Positions 1-6,618 of a stretch of DNA of 7,214 nt are shown here, piece after piece (position 1 is the stretch's first letter; each line of letters opens with the position of its first letter). The position numbers and the translations under genes are program-made. The notes under the pieces are model-generated. The model ran no database searches, was not told the DNA's origin, and saw only the letters and a program-made list of their open reading frames with translations. The DNA is from Gemmatimonadota bacterium. Lineage in GTDB: Bacteria > GCA-2686955. The stretch is from positions 1-7,214 of the forward strand of contig NYZA01000065.1 in NCBI GenBank assembly GCA_002686955.1, given 5' to 3'.

Positions 1-160
1 CCCATTTTGGCGCCCAGATGTGCCGCGGATCTGGTCGATCGGCGATCTTCGAAACCGGAGGAATAGCAGGCCTATTTCGAGGATTTCGGAGGTCGGCGAT
101 CGGCCGGAGACGTGGTGCAGATGGGATGCCAAAATGGGAAGTTATTCTTGCGCGAACCCT
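1..160. repeat. Palindromic interspersed repeat, copy 1 (left end cut by window edge)
   Basis: The core at 9-130 aligns without gaps to 1851-1972, with 102 of 122 positions identical by hand count. The left arm visible at 1-11 is the perfect reverse complement of 128-138. The right arm continues to about 160 and ends in GCGCGAACCCT. Inside, 37-54 can pair with 84-101 (17 of 18 positions, counting G-T wobbles, with one G-G mismatch), and 60-66 can pair with 72-78 as the apical stem. No transposase or other protein is encoded. The shape resembles a small non-autonomous palindromic element of the MITE or REP type, but that class is inferred. Both strands look alike, so no orientation is assigned. 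Confidence 0.85.
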
Positions 161-268
161 AAGGCCAAGATTCGCACGGCTCGGGCACGCATTAGGTGGC
201 GGATCCTGGGGTATTCGGCACTGATTCTCTCCTGCAACGATACTCCATGCAGGAACCGATTGCCTGAC
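161..268. other. Intergenic stretch without a recognised gene
   Basis: This stretch lies between the right end of repeat copy 1 and a possible small lipoprotein ORF. The only structure I see is a short inverted repeat, TCCTGCA at 230-236 and TGCAGGA at 248-254, with an 11-base loop. It is too short and lacks a T-run, so I do not call it a terminator. I could not identify a convincing sigma-70-type promoter for the downstream gene, although one would be expected between here and 416. Confidence 0.4.
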
Positions 269-454
269 ATGTCAACCCCCTGCCCCATTTCGAGATTGAC
301 CGGTGCCGCCCTATCGATGATCCTTGGAGCCTGCAGCACCATCGACCTTCCGGGCGAGGCGCCGGTTCCCTTCCGCACGCCCCCGTCGAGGGTCGTCACT
401 CCCGGAGTCGATTCGAATGAAGAAGATCATCATCATGGGAGCCGCGGGTCGTGA
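269..454 (+). CDS. Possible small lipoprotein (61 aa), overlaps next gene
   Basis: The ATG at 269 opens a 61-residue frame that looks like a lipoprotein precursor. It has a short N-terminus with Arg9, a hydrophobic stretch at residues 10-21 (LTGAALSMILGA) and the lipobox L19-G20-A21-C22. Signal peptidase II would cleave before Cys22. The remaining roughly 40 residues are proline-rich, low in complexity and match no family I know. The last 38 bases overlap the start of the following P-loop gene in another frame, giving an acidic and His-rich tail that may simply mirror that gene's N-terminal codons. The nearest purine-rich site (AGGA, 251-254) is 14 bases from the ATG, which is too far for a good ribosome binding site. 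The frame stays open upstream through repeat copy 1 to position 20, which weakens the case. It could be a real small lipoprotein, a remnant or chance. Confidence 0.3.
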   Translation: MSTPCPISRLTGAALSMILGACSTIDLPGEAPVPFRTPPSRVVTPGVDSNEEDHHHGSRGS

Positions 455-1724
455 CTTCCACAATTTCAACACCCTCTTTCGCGGAAACGACGACTACGAA
501 GTCGTGGCCTTCACCGCCACCCAGATTCCGAATATCCACGGCCGAGTCTACCCGGCCGAGCTCGCCGGGACGCGCTACCCGGAGGGGATTCCGATCCACG
601 CCGAGGAGGAGCTAGCGACACTGATTGGCGAAACAAACGCCGAAGAGGTTTGGTTCTCCTACTCCGATGTATCGCACGCCTATGTGATGGAACAAGGCAG
701 CAAGGTCAACGCGGCCGGTGCGCACTTCGTCCTCTTCTCGTCACGCAAAACCATGATTCCGTCGACCAAGCCTGTGGTCGCGGTCACGGCCGTGCGCACG
801 GGTGTCGGCAAGTCTCAGACTTCCAGGTATCTCAGCCGCCTCTTCAAGAAGCTGGGCAAGAGGGTCGTGGCGATTCGGCACCCTATGCCCTACGGCGACC
901 TGAATGAACAGGCCTGCCAACGCTTCGCCGCCTACGAAGATCTCGATCTACACAAATGCACCATAGAAGAGCGCGAAGAGTACGAGCCACATATCAACAA
1001 CGGTTTCGTCGTGTACGCCGGTGTGGACTACGAGAAGATCCTTCGCGAGGCGGAGAAGGAAGCCGACGTCATACTTTGGGACGGCGGAAACAACGATACT
1101 CCCTTCATCAAGCCCGACCTGCACATCACTTTGGTCGATCCGCATCGCGCCGGACACGAGCTCTCATACTTCCCGGGAATGGTCAACTTCTTGATGGCCG
1201 ATCTTCTGATCGTCAACAAGGTCCGTCGTGCCGATCCGGAGAAGGTCGAAGAGGTTTTGGAAAACTGCCGGCGTTACAACCCGAAGGCTCGCGTCCTTCG
1301 CTGCGCCTCGGTCATCAGCGCCGACGATCCGGAGCTGATTCGAGGCAAACGGGCCCTGGTCGTGGAGGACGGTCCGACACTCACGCACGGCGGTATGACC
1401 TACGGGGCGGGATGGTTCGCGGCGAAAGACGCGGGCGCTTCAGAGATCGTCGACGCGCGCCCCTACGCGGTCGGCACCATCAAGTCGACCTACGAGAACT
1501 ACCCGAACGCGGCGGCGATCCTGCCCGCCATGGGCTACGGCGACGCGCAGATTCGCGACCTCGAAGAGACGATCAACGCGACGCCGGCCGATGTCGTCGT
1601 CGAGGGCACGCCGATCGCCCTAAAGCGGATCCTCAACGCGAACAAGCCGATCGCCAACGTCACCTACGAGCTGGAAGAGCTCGAAAAGGGGGTGATTGAG
1701 GAGATGCTTCGAGAAGTGCTGTAG
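417..1724 (+). CDS. Cyclic 2,3-diphosphoglycerate synthetase-like P-loop protein (COG2403 family)
   Basis: This 435-residue cytosolic protein resembles the family that includes the methanogen cyclic 2,3-diphosphoglycerate synthetase, which makes the cyclic osmolyte from 2,3-diphosphoglycerate with ATP. Bacterial members are often called predicted GTPases, and their reaction is generally unproven. The N-terminus (MKKIIIMGAAGRDFHNFN) is typical and starts a Rossmann-like segment of about 110 residues. A P-loop follows at 127-133 (RTGVGKS) within the strand-loop VVAVTAVRTGVGKS, then an acidic WDGGNND at 221-227 and NK at 267-268 (LIVNKVR). The ATG at 417 is chosen because the family begins at MKKIII and GGAG at 404-407 lies 9 bases upstream. 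The longer frame from 324 adds 31 low-complexity residues and is unlikely. The gene stands alone and is followed by a hairpin. No 2-phosphoglycerate kinase, the partner enzyme in methanogens, is visible nearby. Family confidence is high and substrate confidence is low. Confidence 0.88.
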   Translation: MKKIIIMGAAGRDFHNFNTLFRGNDDYEVVAFTATQIPNIHGRVYPAELAGTRYPEGIPIHAEEELATLIGETNAEEVWFSYSDVSHAYVMEQGSKVNAAGAHFVLFSSRKTMIPSTKPVVAVTAVRTGVGKSQTSRYLSRLFKKLGKRVVAIRHPMPYGDLNEQACQRFAAYEDLDLHKCTIEEREEYEPHINNGFVVYAGVDYEKILREAEKEADVILWDGGNNDTPFIKPDLHITLVDPHRAGHELSYFPGMVNFLMADLLIVNKVRRADPEKVEEVLENCRRYNPKARVLRCASVISADDPELIRGKRALVVEDGPTLTHGGMTYGAGWFAAKDAGASEIVDARPYAVGTIKSTYENYPNAAAILPAMGYGDAQIRDLEETINATPADVVVEGTPIALKRILNANKPIANVTYELEELEKGVIEEMLREVL

Positions 1725-1749
1725 AAGAGCGCTTCGCCTCGGAGAACAG

Positions 1750-1779
1750 AGCCCCCGCTGATCCGAGTCGGCGGGGGCT
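1750..1779 (+). terminator. Hairpin terminator after the P-loop gene
   Basis: Positions 1751-1761 (GCCCCCGCTGA) pair with 1768-1778 (TCGGCGGGGGC) in an 11-base-pair stem with one G-T wobble and a 6-base loop. An extra A-T pair sits at 1750/1779. The stem starts 26 bases after the stop codon. The downstream sequence is TTCGTCGTG, so there is no real U-tract. It is probably a transcription terminator or 3'-end stabiliser, less certain than a classic intrinsic terminator. Confidence 0.6.
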
Positions 1780-1820
1780 TCGTCGTGCTAGGCTGGCGCG
1801 TCATGTTCGCCCCGGCCACT

Positions 1821-2001
1821 AAGGGTTCGCGCAAGAATGACCTGTCATTTGGCGCACAGATGTGCCGCAGATCTGGTCGATCGGTGAGTTCCGAAACCGG
1901 AGGAGTGGCAACGCTACTTCGAGGCTTTCGGGGCTCGCCGATCGGACGGAGATGAGGTGCAGATGGGAAGCCAAATGACAAGTCATTCTTGCGCGGCCCC
2001 C
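1821..2001. repeat. Palindromic interspersed repeat, copy 2 (complete), forms the 5' end of the EF-G-like gene
   Basis: This is the full 181-base form of the element seen at the left edge. The terminal arms are 1828-1853 and 1970-1995, 26 bases each and reverse complements with one mismatch. Each arm also carries a small palindrome, AATGAC-NN-GTCATT. The inner stem pairs 1879-1896 with 1926-1943, giving 18 of 18 pairs when three G-T wobbles are counted. An apical stem pairs 1902-1909 with 1913-1920 around a 3-base loop. Relative to copy 1, several pairs change on both sides or shift between Watson-Crick and wobble. The right arm reads as codons for SHSCAAPK in frame with EF-G, so the gene start lies within the repeat. 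No coding function or target-site duplication is evident. Confidence 0.88.
1954..1970 (+). promoter_or_regulatory. Candidate ribosome binding sites inside repeat copy 2 for the EF-G-like gene
   Basis: GAGG at 1954-1957 stands 5 bases before the ATG at 1963, and GGGAAG at 1965-1970 stands 4 bases before the ATG at 1975. A GTG at 1957 is a third in-frame option, with GGAG at 1948-1951 upstream. I prefer 1963 for its spacing. Starting at 1975 would give an N-terminus of more usual EF-G length. All of these signals belong to the repeat, and the 1975 ATG lies in its outer stem. Confidence 0.45.
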
Positions 2002-4068
2002 AAGCTTCGCAACATAGGCGTCGCGGCCCACATCGATGCGGGGAAGACCACGACGACGGAGCGGATCCTCTTCTATGCGGGTGTTACCCACCGACTGGGA
2101 GAAGTGGATGAGGGCTCCGCCACGATGGACTGGATGGAGCAGGAACGCACCCGGGGCATCACGATTACGAGCGCGTGCACCCAGGTGGAATGGCGCGATC
2201 ACGCCATCAATATCATCGACACCCCGGGGCATGTCGACTTCACCGTCGAGGTCGAGCGCTGCATGCGGGTTCTCGATGGAGCGGTGGCTGTCTTCTGTGC
2301 CGTGGGCGGAGTCGAGCCGCAATCGGAGGTCGTCTGGCGGCAGGCCGACCGCTACCGCGTTCCAAGAGTGTCGCTCGTCAACAAGATGGACCGGATCGGC
2401 GCCGACTTCGGCAGAGTGCTGCGACACATGAAGGAGAGGCTGAAATGTGTTCCGATCCCAATCCAGCTTCCGATCGGCGCGGAGGCCGACTTCGAGGGTG
2501 TCGTGGACTTGATTGGACAGCGCGCCTTGATCTGGGACGAAGGATCGCTTGGTGAGCACTACCGCATCGCGGAGATCCCGGACGAATTGCGCGATCGAGC
2601 GCATGCGTTGCGAGAAGAACTGATCGCCATATGCGCCGAAGTCGACGAAGAGCTGCTCGATATGCACTTCGAGGAGGTCCCGATCCCTCCATCTCGCATC
2701 ATCGCCGCATTGCGCACCAAAACCATATCGCTAGAGGTTTTTCCGGTGCTCTGTGGATCGTCCCTCAAGAACCGAGGTGTGCAACCTCTGCTCGATGCGG
2801 TAGTTGATTTCCTTCCGGCGCCGCACCAGGTCGATTCGATCACCGGCGTCGATCCCGCCTCGGGCGAGACGGTCGAGGTGGCGTTCGGCGACCGGAACTT
2901 GGCGGCGCTCGTCTTCAAAGTGATGGCCCAAGATGCCTACCAAACCCTTTGCTATGCGCGTCTCTACTCCGGCGAAATCGTCCGCGGCGGCGTGGTTCGC
3001 AACGCCGTCAGCGGAGAGGACGAGAGGATTGGGCGCATCCTGCGCATGCATTCCAATCGGTCGCGACAGATCGAGAAGGCTCGAGCCGGCGACATCGTGG
3101 CACTCATCGGGCTGAAACACACGACTACGGGCGAAACGCTCTGCAGCAGCAATCGACCGGTCGCACTCGAGGGGATGAGTTTCCCGGAGCCGGTGATTCA
3201 AGCCGTGGTCGAGGCGAGAAGCGCGGCGGATCAGCGCCCCCTGGAAGATTCGCTGTCCCAATTCGCGCGAGAGGATCCGACATTTCGCCTGTCGGTCGAT
3301 GAAGAGACCGGGCAGACGCTGATCGGCGGCATGGGAGAGCTTCATCTCGACGTCATCGTTCAGCGTCTGCGCGACGAGCGGGGGCTCGAGGTGCGTAAGG
3401 GGAAGCCGCAGGTGGCCTATCGGGAGTCGATCACGATCGCGGCGGAGCACGAAGATGTCTTCCACCGCCAAGTCTCCGGGGCGCGGCTCTCGGCCCGCGC
3501 CCTCGTCCGAGTAGAGCCGAGCGCGAAGGGCGCCGGCGTGGAGGTTTGCGAGAGAGTCCCGCCCGAAAGGGGAATCCCCGCCCCGCTGCTCGCCGACGCC
3601 GTCCAGCTCCTGAAGGACGCATCGACGACCGGGCCAGTCGCCGGCTACCCCCTGATCGACGTGATCGTGACTCTGCTCGACGTCACGACGCAGGGCGAAG
3701 AGCTCTCGGCGGTCGCGATCCAATCATCGGCCGCCCGTGCTCACGGCGAAGCGTTGCGAAGCGCCGCCCCTACGCTGCTGGAGCCGATCATGGCCATGGA
3801 GGTCTCGGTTCCAGCCGAGTGCACCGGCGCCGTCCTCAAAGACATCGGCGCCCGCCAAGGTGAGATACTCGGTGTCGAGTCTCGACCGGAGAGCGACATC
3901 GCGCGGGCGCACGTTCCACTGGCCCGGGTTTTCGGATACAGCACCGATCTGCGCGACCTGACGCGAGGCCGAGGCACCTTTACTCTTCGCCCACACTCCT
4001 ACGAACCGATCGAGCGATCACCGCTGAATCTCGCCGGGGCACTTCGAGATCGAGACACACGGAATTGA
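1963..4068 (+). CDS. fusA: Elongation factor G paralogue (EF-G2-like translational GTPase)
   Basis: This is a 701-residue five-domain translational GTPase of full EF-G length. From the ATG at 1963 the GTPase motifs are G1 at 22-30 (AHIDAGKTT), G2 RGIT at 64-67, G3 DTPGH at 86-90, G4 NKMD at 140-143 and a G5-like CGSSLKN at 264-270. Domain II covers about 290-400. Domain III carries [15 protein letters not shown] at 437-451 and GGMGELHLD at 455-463. Domain V has LLEPIM at 605-610 and [16 protein letters not shown] at 658-673. Domain IV is divergent: the usual glycine-rich RGQ segment is replaced by [10 protein letters not shown], and the tip His of canonical EF-G appears to be Gln577. No ribosomal protein genes or tuf flank it, so this is probably a paralogue with a specialised role such as recycling or stress translation. 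The start and first 13 or so codons come from repeat copy 2. The 3' end overlaps msrB tail to tail by 89 bases. Confidence 0.93.
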   Translation: MGSQMTSHSCAAPKLRNIGVAAHIDAGKTTTTERILFYAGVTHRLGEVDEGSATMDWMEQERTRGITITSACTQVEWRDHAINIIDTPGHVDFTVEVERCMRVLDGAVAVFCAVGGVEPQSEVVWRQADRYRVPRVSLVNKMDRIGADFGRVLRHMKERLKCVPIPIQLPIGAEADFEGVVDLIGQRALIWDEGSLGEHYRIAEIPDELRDRAHALREELIAICAEVDEELLDMHFEEVPIPPSRIIAALRTKTISLEVFPVLCGSSLKNRGVQPLLDAVVDFLPAPHQVDSITGVDPASGETVEVAFGDRNLAALVFKVMAQDAYQTLCYARLYSGEIVRGGVVRNAVSGEDERIGRILRMHSNRSRQIEKARAGDIVALIGLKHTTTGETLCSSNRPVALEGMSFPEPVIQAVVEARSAADQRPLEDSLSQFAREDPTFRLSVDEETGQTLIGGMGELHLDVIVQRLRDERGLEVRKGKPQVAYRESITIAAEHEDVFHRQVSGARLSARALVRVEPSAKGAGVEVCERVPPERGIPAPLLADAVQLLKDASTTGPVAGYPLIDVIVTLLDVTTQGEELSAVAIQSSAARAHGEALRSAAPTLLEPIMAMEVSVPAECTGAVLKDIGARQGEILGVESRPESDIARAHVPLARVFGYSTDLRDLTRGRGTFTLRPHSYEPIERSPLNLAGALRDRDTRN

Positions 4069-4429
4069 TGCAATAGCGGAGCCCCGTCGGAGGTGGACCG
4101 TCATCGAAAACATGGCCGAGATGCGAGCCACAGCCCGCGCAGGTGACCTCGGCGCGGAGAGTGCCGAGAGAGCGATCTTCCTGCTCGATCAGATGGGCGC
4201 CGTCGAACGGTTCGAAGAAGCTCGGCCATCCACAGCCTGCATCGAATTTGGCATCCGATCGAAAGAGCGCGAGCCCACAACCAGCGCAGCGATAGGTTCC
4301 TGCCATCGAGGTCCGCCAATAGGCACCGCTGAAAGGTCGTTCCGTTCCCTTCTCGCGCATGACATGATACTGCGAGGGTGTCAGCAGCTCCCGCCACTCG
4401 ACATCGGTCCTCGATGTGTCCTCGATCAT
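3980..4429 (-). CDS. msrB: Peptide-methionine (R)-S-oxide reductase MsrB
   Basis: MsrB reduces methionine-R-sulfoxide in proteins, usually with thioredoxin, and repairs oxidative damage. The 149-residue protein has no signal peptide and is probably cytosolic. It shows the zinc-binding CxxC pairs C48/C51 and C97/C100, the conserved GCGWPSF segment with the likely resolving Cys66, the SHLGHVF motif at 102-108 (His103 and His106), and the catalytic Cys120 in GLRYCINS. An extra Cys125 follows the active site where Ala or Ser-Leu is common. The conserved fold ends near residue 130. The last 19 residues are a non-conserved Arg/Ser-rich tail encoded opposite the 3' end of the EF-G-like gene. The ATG at 4429 has AAGGA at 4438-4442 on this strand, 8 bases away. 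Its 5' end faces the SAM hydroxide adenosyltransferase gene across 32 bases. Confidence 0.96.
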   Translation of the reverse strand: MIEDTSRTDVEWRELLTPSQYHVMREKGTERPFSGAYWRTSMAGTYRCAGCGLALFRSDAKFDAGCGWPSFFEPFDGAHLIEQEDRSLGTLRAEVTCAGCGSHLGHVFDDGPPPTGLRYCINSVCLDLEVPRRDSAVIARSVRRSVGEE

Positions 4430-4461
4430 AGATTCGGTCCTTTCGCGGAAGAGGTTCAGCA

Positions 4462-5235
4462 GTGAGCACGATCATCGCGATCACGACCGATTTCGGCACC
4501 CGCGACGGCTATGTCGGTGCCATGAAAGGACGCATCCTCTCGATCTGCAACGATGTCGTTCTGGTGGACCTCAGCCACGAAATCGCTGCCCAGGACATCT
4601 CGGGTGCCGCCTGGTGCATCGCGCGAGCCGCCCCGAACTTCCCGCGAGGCACGATCCACCTGGTGGTCGTCGACCCAGAAGTCGGCTCCGGGAGAAGAGG
4701 GATCGTCTTCCGTGCCGGCGGGCAGATCTTCGTGGGTCCCGACAATGGTGTTTTCGATCGCCTGCTCGATCGATATCAGCCCGAGGACGTGCGCGCGATC
4801 CGGTCGACGACCCCGTGGTGGTCCACCCACTCGACTTTCGATGGACTCGCCCTTTTCGCCCCGGTCGCCGCCCATCTGGCCCGCGGACTTGCTCCCTCGA
4901 AGATCGGAACGCGGACAACGATCGAGCCCCGTCTCACGCAGATCCCAGCACTGCGGGAGAGAGACCGGATCGTCGGAAGGATCGAGATTTTCGACCGTTT
5001 CGGCAACGGAATTACGACCATCCCCTCCGCCCTCATCGACCCGGAAATGGTCGCCCGCTGTCGCGGCGCCTGCTTCCCGATCGCCGACCACTACGCGGCG
5101 GTCGAAGAGGGGGAGCCGCTGGCGCTGATCGACAGTGACGATCGTCTGGAGCTGGCAGTCCGGAACGGCTCCGCCCGGGCCGCGTTCGGCCTGGAACGGG
5201 GCGACGAGGTCGATGTGGAGCCGGCGGATCGGTAG
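4462..5235 (+). CDS. SAM hydroxide adenosyltransferase / SAM-dependent halogenase family protein (DUF62, COG1912)
   Basis: The best-studied members of this family use water to split S-adenosylmethionine into adenosine and methionine. Relatives (SalL, fluorinase) use halide. The 257-residue protein has the N-terminal [16 protein letters not shown] block (residues 8-23, with Asp10 and Asp15), [13 protein letters not shown] at 68-80, VGPDNGVFD at 91-99 and DRFGNGITT at 178-186 in the C-terminal barrel. By eye, Asp71 and Arg78 or Arg79 match the Asp-Arg part of the described hydrolase triad. The expected His in the usual TFHGRD segment is replaced: here it reads [11 protein letters not shown], with Asp127. 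A neighbouring His123 is present. The GTG at 4462 is preferred because GAGG at 4451-4454 lies 7 bases upstream. The gene is divergent from msrB and convergent with the aldolase gene. The family call is firm, but the reaction is uncertain because of the triad change. Confidence 0.92.
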   Translation: MSTIIAITTDFGTRDGYVGAMKGRILSICNDVVLVDLSHEIAAQDISGAAWCIARAAPNFPRGTIHLVVVDPEVGSGRRGIVFRAGGQIFVGPDNGVFDRLLDRYQPEDVRAIRSTTPWWSTHSTFDGLALFAPVAAHLARGLAPSKIGTRTTIEPRLTQIPALRERDRIVGRIEIFDRFGNGITTIPSALIDPEMVARCRGACFPIADHYAAVEEGEPLALIDSDDRLELAVRNGSARAAFGLERGDEVDVEPADR

Positions 5236-5242
5236 CCGGCTC
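5218..5242 (+). terminator. Hairpin overlapping the stop codon of the SAM hydroxide adenosyltransferase gene
   Basis: GAGCCGGC at 5218-5225 pairs perfectly with GCCGGCTC at 5235-5242 around a 9-base loop, and the loop includes most of the TAG stop at 5233-5235. Downstream is TCTATGCTCTT, with only scattered T. It lies at the convergent junction with the aldolase gene, so a terminator role is plausible but not strongly supported. Confidence 0.35.
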
Positions 5243-5263
5243 TCTATGCTCTTGATGGCGCGC

Positions 5264-6538
5264 TCAGTCGTCCCAGTCGCCCTCCGGGCCCTTATCGGAG
5301 CAGATCAGCGCCGCCTTATCGCGGATCTTCGCCTCGGTCCACTCGTTCGGATCCTCGATCCGGGTCGCCTTCGGCCCGAGGTCGTGTGAGCCGGCCTCGA
5401 GAAGCGCTTCGATCGCCAAGGGCGCCGTGTCGGTCGCATTGAAAACCTCGGTCAGCATGCGGTAGACGAAGTCGCGCACCTCGCCGGTCATCCGATCGCG
5501 GACCTCTTTGGCCTGGCCGAGAAACTTGTTCTCGAAGGGGAGGTTCAGCTTCTTGTAGTTGCCGCCCTTGATTCCGTTGGCGTCGGCGTAGGCCGCGAGC
5601 TCTTCCCAGAGCTCCTCCGACATCCCCCGTCCAGGCACCTTGACGAAGTTGCCCGCATCGTCGAGCACTGCGTTGCCGTAGTCGTTCACCTGGACACCCC
5701 AAGAGACCATCTGCAGGGCGGTCGCGACGTTCGCCTTGGTCGTACGGGTCTTGTCGGCGACCGCGCGCAGCCGCTCCGAGCTGTTGCCCGAGGTGCCGTG
5801 CTGAGCGCCCGAGACCCTGTAGGGCGCCAGCGCCTCGTGGATGGCGGCCGTCAGCTCGACCTGGATCCCTTGCGAGCTCGCCTGGATTCCGTGGGCCGAG
5901 CCGTTGTTCAGCGCGATCCAGTCGGGAGAGATTCCATGGGCGTTCAAACCCTGGATGAGGAAAAGAGCCTCCTCCTCGGTGGACAATCCCGCATCGCCCT
6001 TGATCTCACCGACCTCGGTCTCGATGCAGGCCCACCCGGGCACCAGCGGCATCAGCGCCAGGCTCGAGAGCAGATTCTCATCATCGGGTAGATGGGAAGC
6101 GTCGATGGCGATCGACGTGATCCCCGCGTCGAACATCGAAGGGATCTCGGTCTTCGCCCGCTCGACATCTGCCGGCCCCTTGATTCCGTAGTGATCGGCG
6201 TGAATCGCCACCGGAACCGTGATGCCGAGCTCGTTGCAGAGCGCATCGACGTGGCGGGCCATATTCCAGTAACTGACCGCGCAGTAAGCGTTGGCGCCGC
6301 CCTCCGACTTGGCGATCTCGACGATGAGCGCCGCGTTCGCCTTCTGGGCGGCGAGCAGAGCGCCGCGAATCGCGAAGTAGCTGCGGCCGTTCGCCGCCAT
6401 GGTCAGCGCCTTCCCTTTGGCCAGCATGGCACGATCGATCGCTTTTCCGCTCACGATCAGCGCCTGAGAGTTGGGGAAGAGACGGGTGATGTTGGGGGGG
6501 CGTCCTACCTCGAGCGCTCGTTGGAAATCGAAAGGCAT
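5264..6538 (-). CDS. fba: Class II (metal-dependent) fructose-bisphosphate aldolase family protein
   Basis: Class II aldolases cleave fructose 1,6-bisphosphate to dihydroxyacetone phosphate and glyceraldehyde 3-phosphate with a divalent metal, in the cytosol. The 424-residue protein shows the barrel motifs in order: AIHADHYGIK at 111-120 with Asp115 and metal-ligand His116, CIETEVGEIKG at 171-181, NNGSAHG at 211-217 with likely ligand His216, and GAQHGTSGNS at 244-253 with likely ligand His247. TTKANVATALQ at 267-277 replaces the usual N-x-D-T-D/T-Q type segment. It is about 60 residues longer than the E. coli-type enzyme. Most of the extra length lies after residue 300, ending in an acidic tail. 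The ATG at 6538 is chosen over the frame opening at 6607 because AAGGA (6549-6553 on this strand) is 10 bases away and the extra 23 residues look non-coding. The family is sure, but the substrate could be a related sugar or inositol bisphosphate. Confidence 0.9.
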   Translation of the reverse strand: MPFDFQRALEVGRPPNITRLFPNSQALIVSGKAIDRAMLAKGKALTMAANGRSYFAIRGALLAAQKANAALIVEIAKSEGGANAYCAVSYWNMARHVDALCNELGITVPVAIHADHYGIKGPADVERAKTEIPSMFDAGITSIAIDASHLPDDENLLSSLALMPLVPGWACIETEVGEIKGDAGLSTEEEALFLIQGLNAHGISPDWIALNNGSAHGIQASSQGIQVELTAAIHEALAPYRVSGAQHGTSGNSSERLRAVADKTRTTKANVATALQMVSWGVQVNDYGNAVLDDAGNFVKVPGRGMSEELWEELAAYADANGIKGGNYKKLNLPFENKFLGQAKEVRDRMTGEVRDFVYRMLTEVFNATDTAPLAIEALLEAGSHDLGPKATRIEDPNEWTEAKIRDKAALICSDKGPEGDWDD

Positions 6539-6618
6539 CTCGTTCTTTTCCTTTCTGGGAGGCGGGATCGCTGGGCCGTCTATTGGGAGGCCGCATCGAG
6601 TTGTCATCGACCGATGTG

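Noticed and set aside
230-254. Short inverted repeat TCCTGCA/TGCAGGA as a terminator
   Set aside because: It has only seven pairs with an 11-base loop and no T-run, and no gene ends just upstream.
20-268. Open frame running through repeat copy 1 as a protein-coding gene
   Set aside because: The repeat reads open in one frame by chance. Copy 2 has stops in the equivalent frames and the translation is Arg/Ser/Trp-rich without a domain.
956-1699. 247-residue open frame on the plus strand inside the P-loop gene
   Set aside because: It is very Arg-rich and low in complexity, a frame shadow of the clearly coding 417-1724 gene.
1819-2667. 282-residue open frame on the minus strand across repeat copy 2 and the EF-G N-terminus
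   Set aside because: It is antisense to the highly conserved GTPase domain and resembles no known family. It ends in the repeat arm (MTGHSCANP) only because the repeat is palindromic.
2731-3723. 330-residue open frame on the minus strand
   Set aside because: It lies entirely opposite EF-G domains II-IV and has the composition expected of a GC-rich codon shadow, with no recognisable domain.
4456-5091. 211-residue open frame on the minus strand
   Set aside because: It is antisense to the SAM hydroxide adenosyltransferase gene, whose motifs are unmistakable, and it has no family features of its own.
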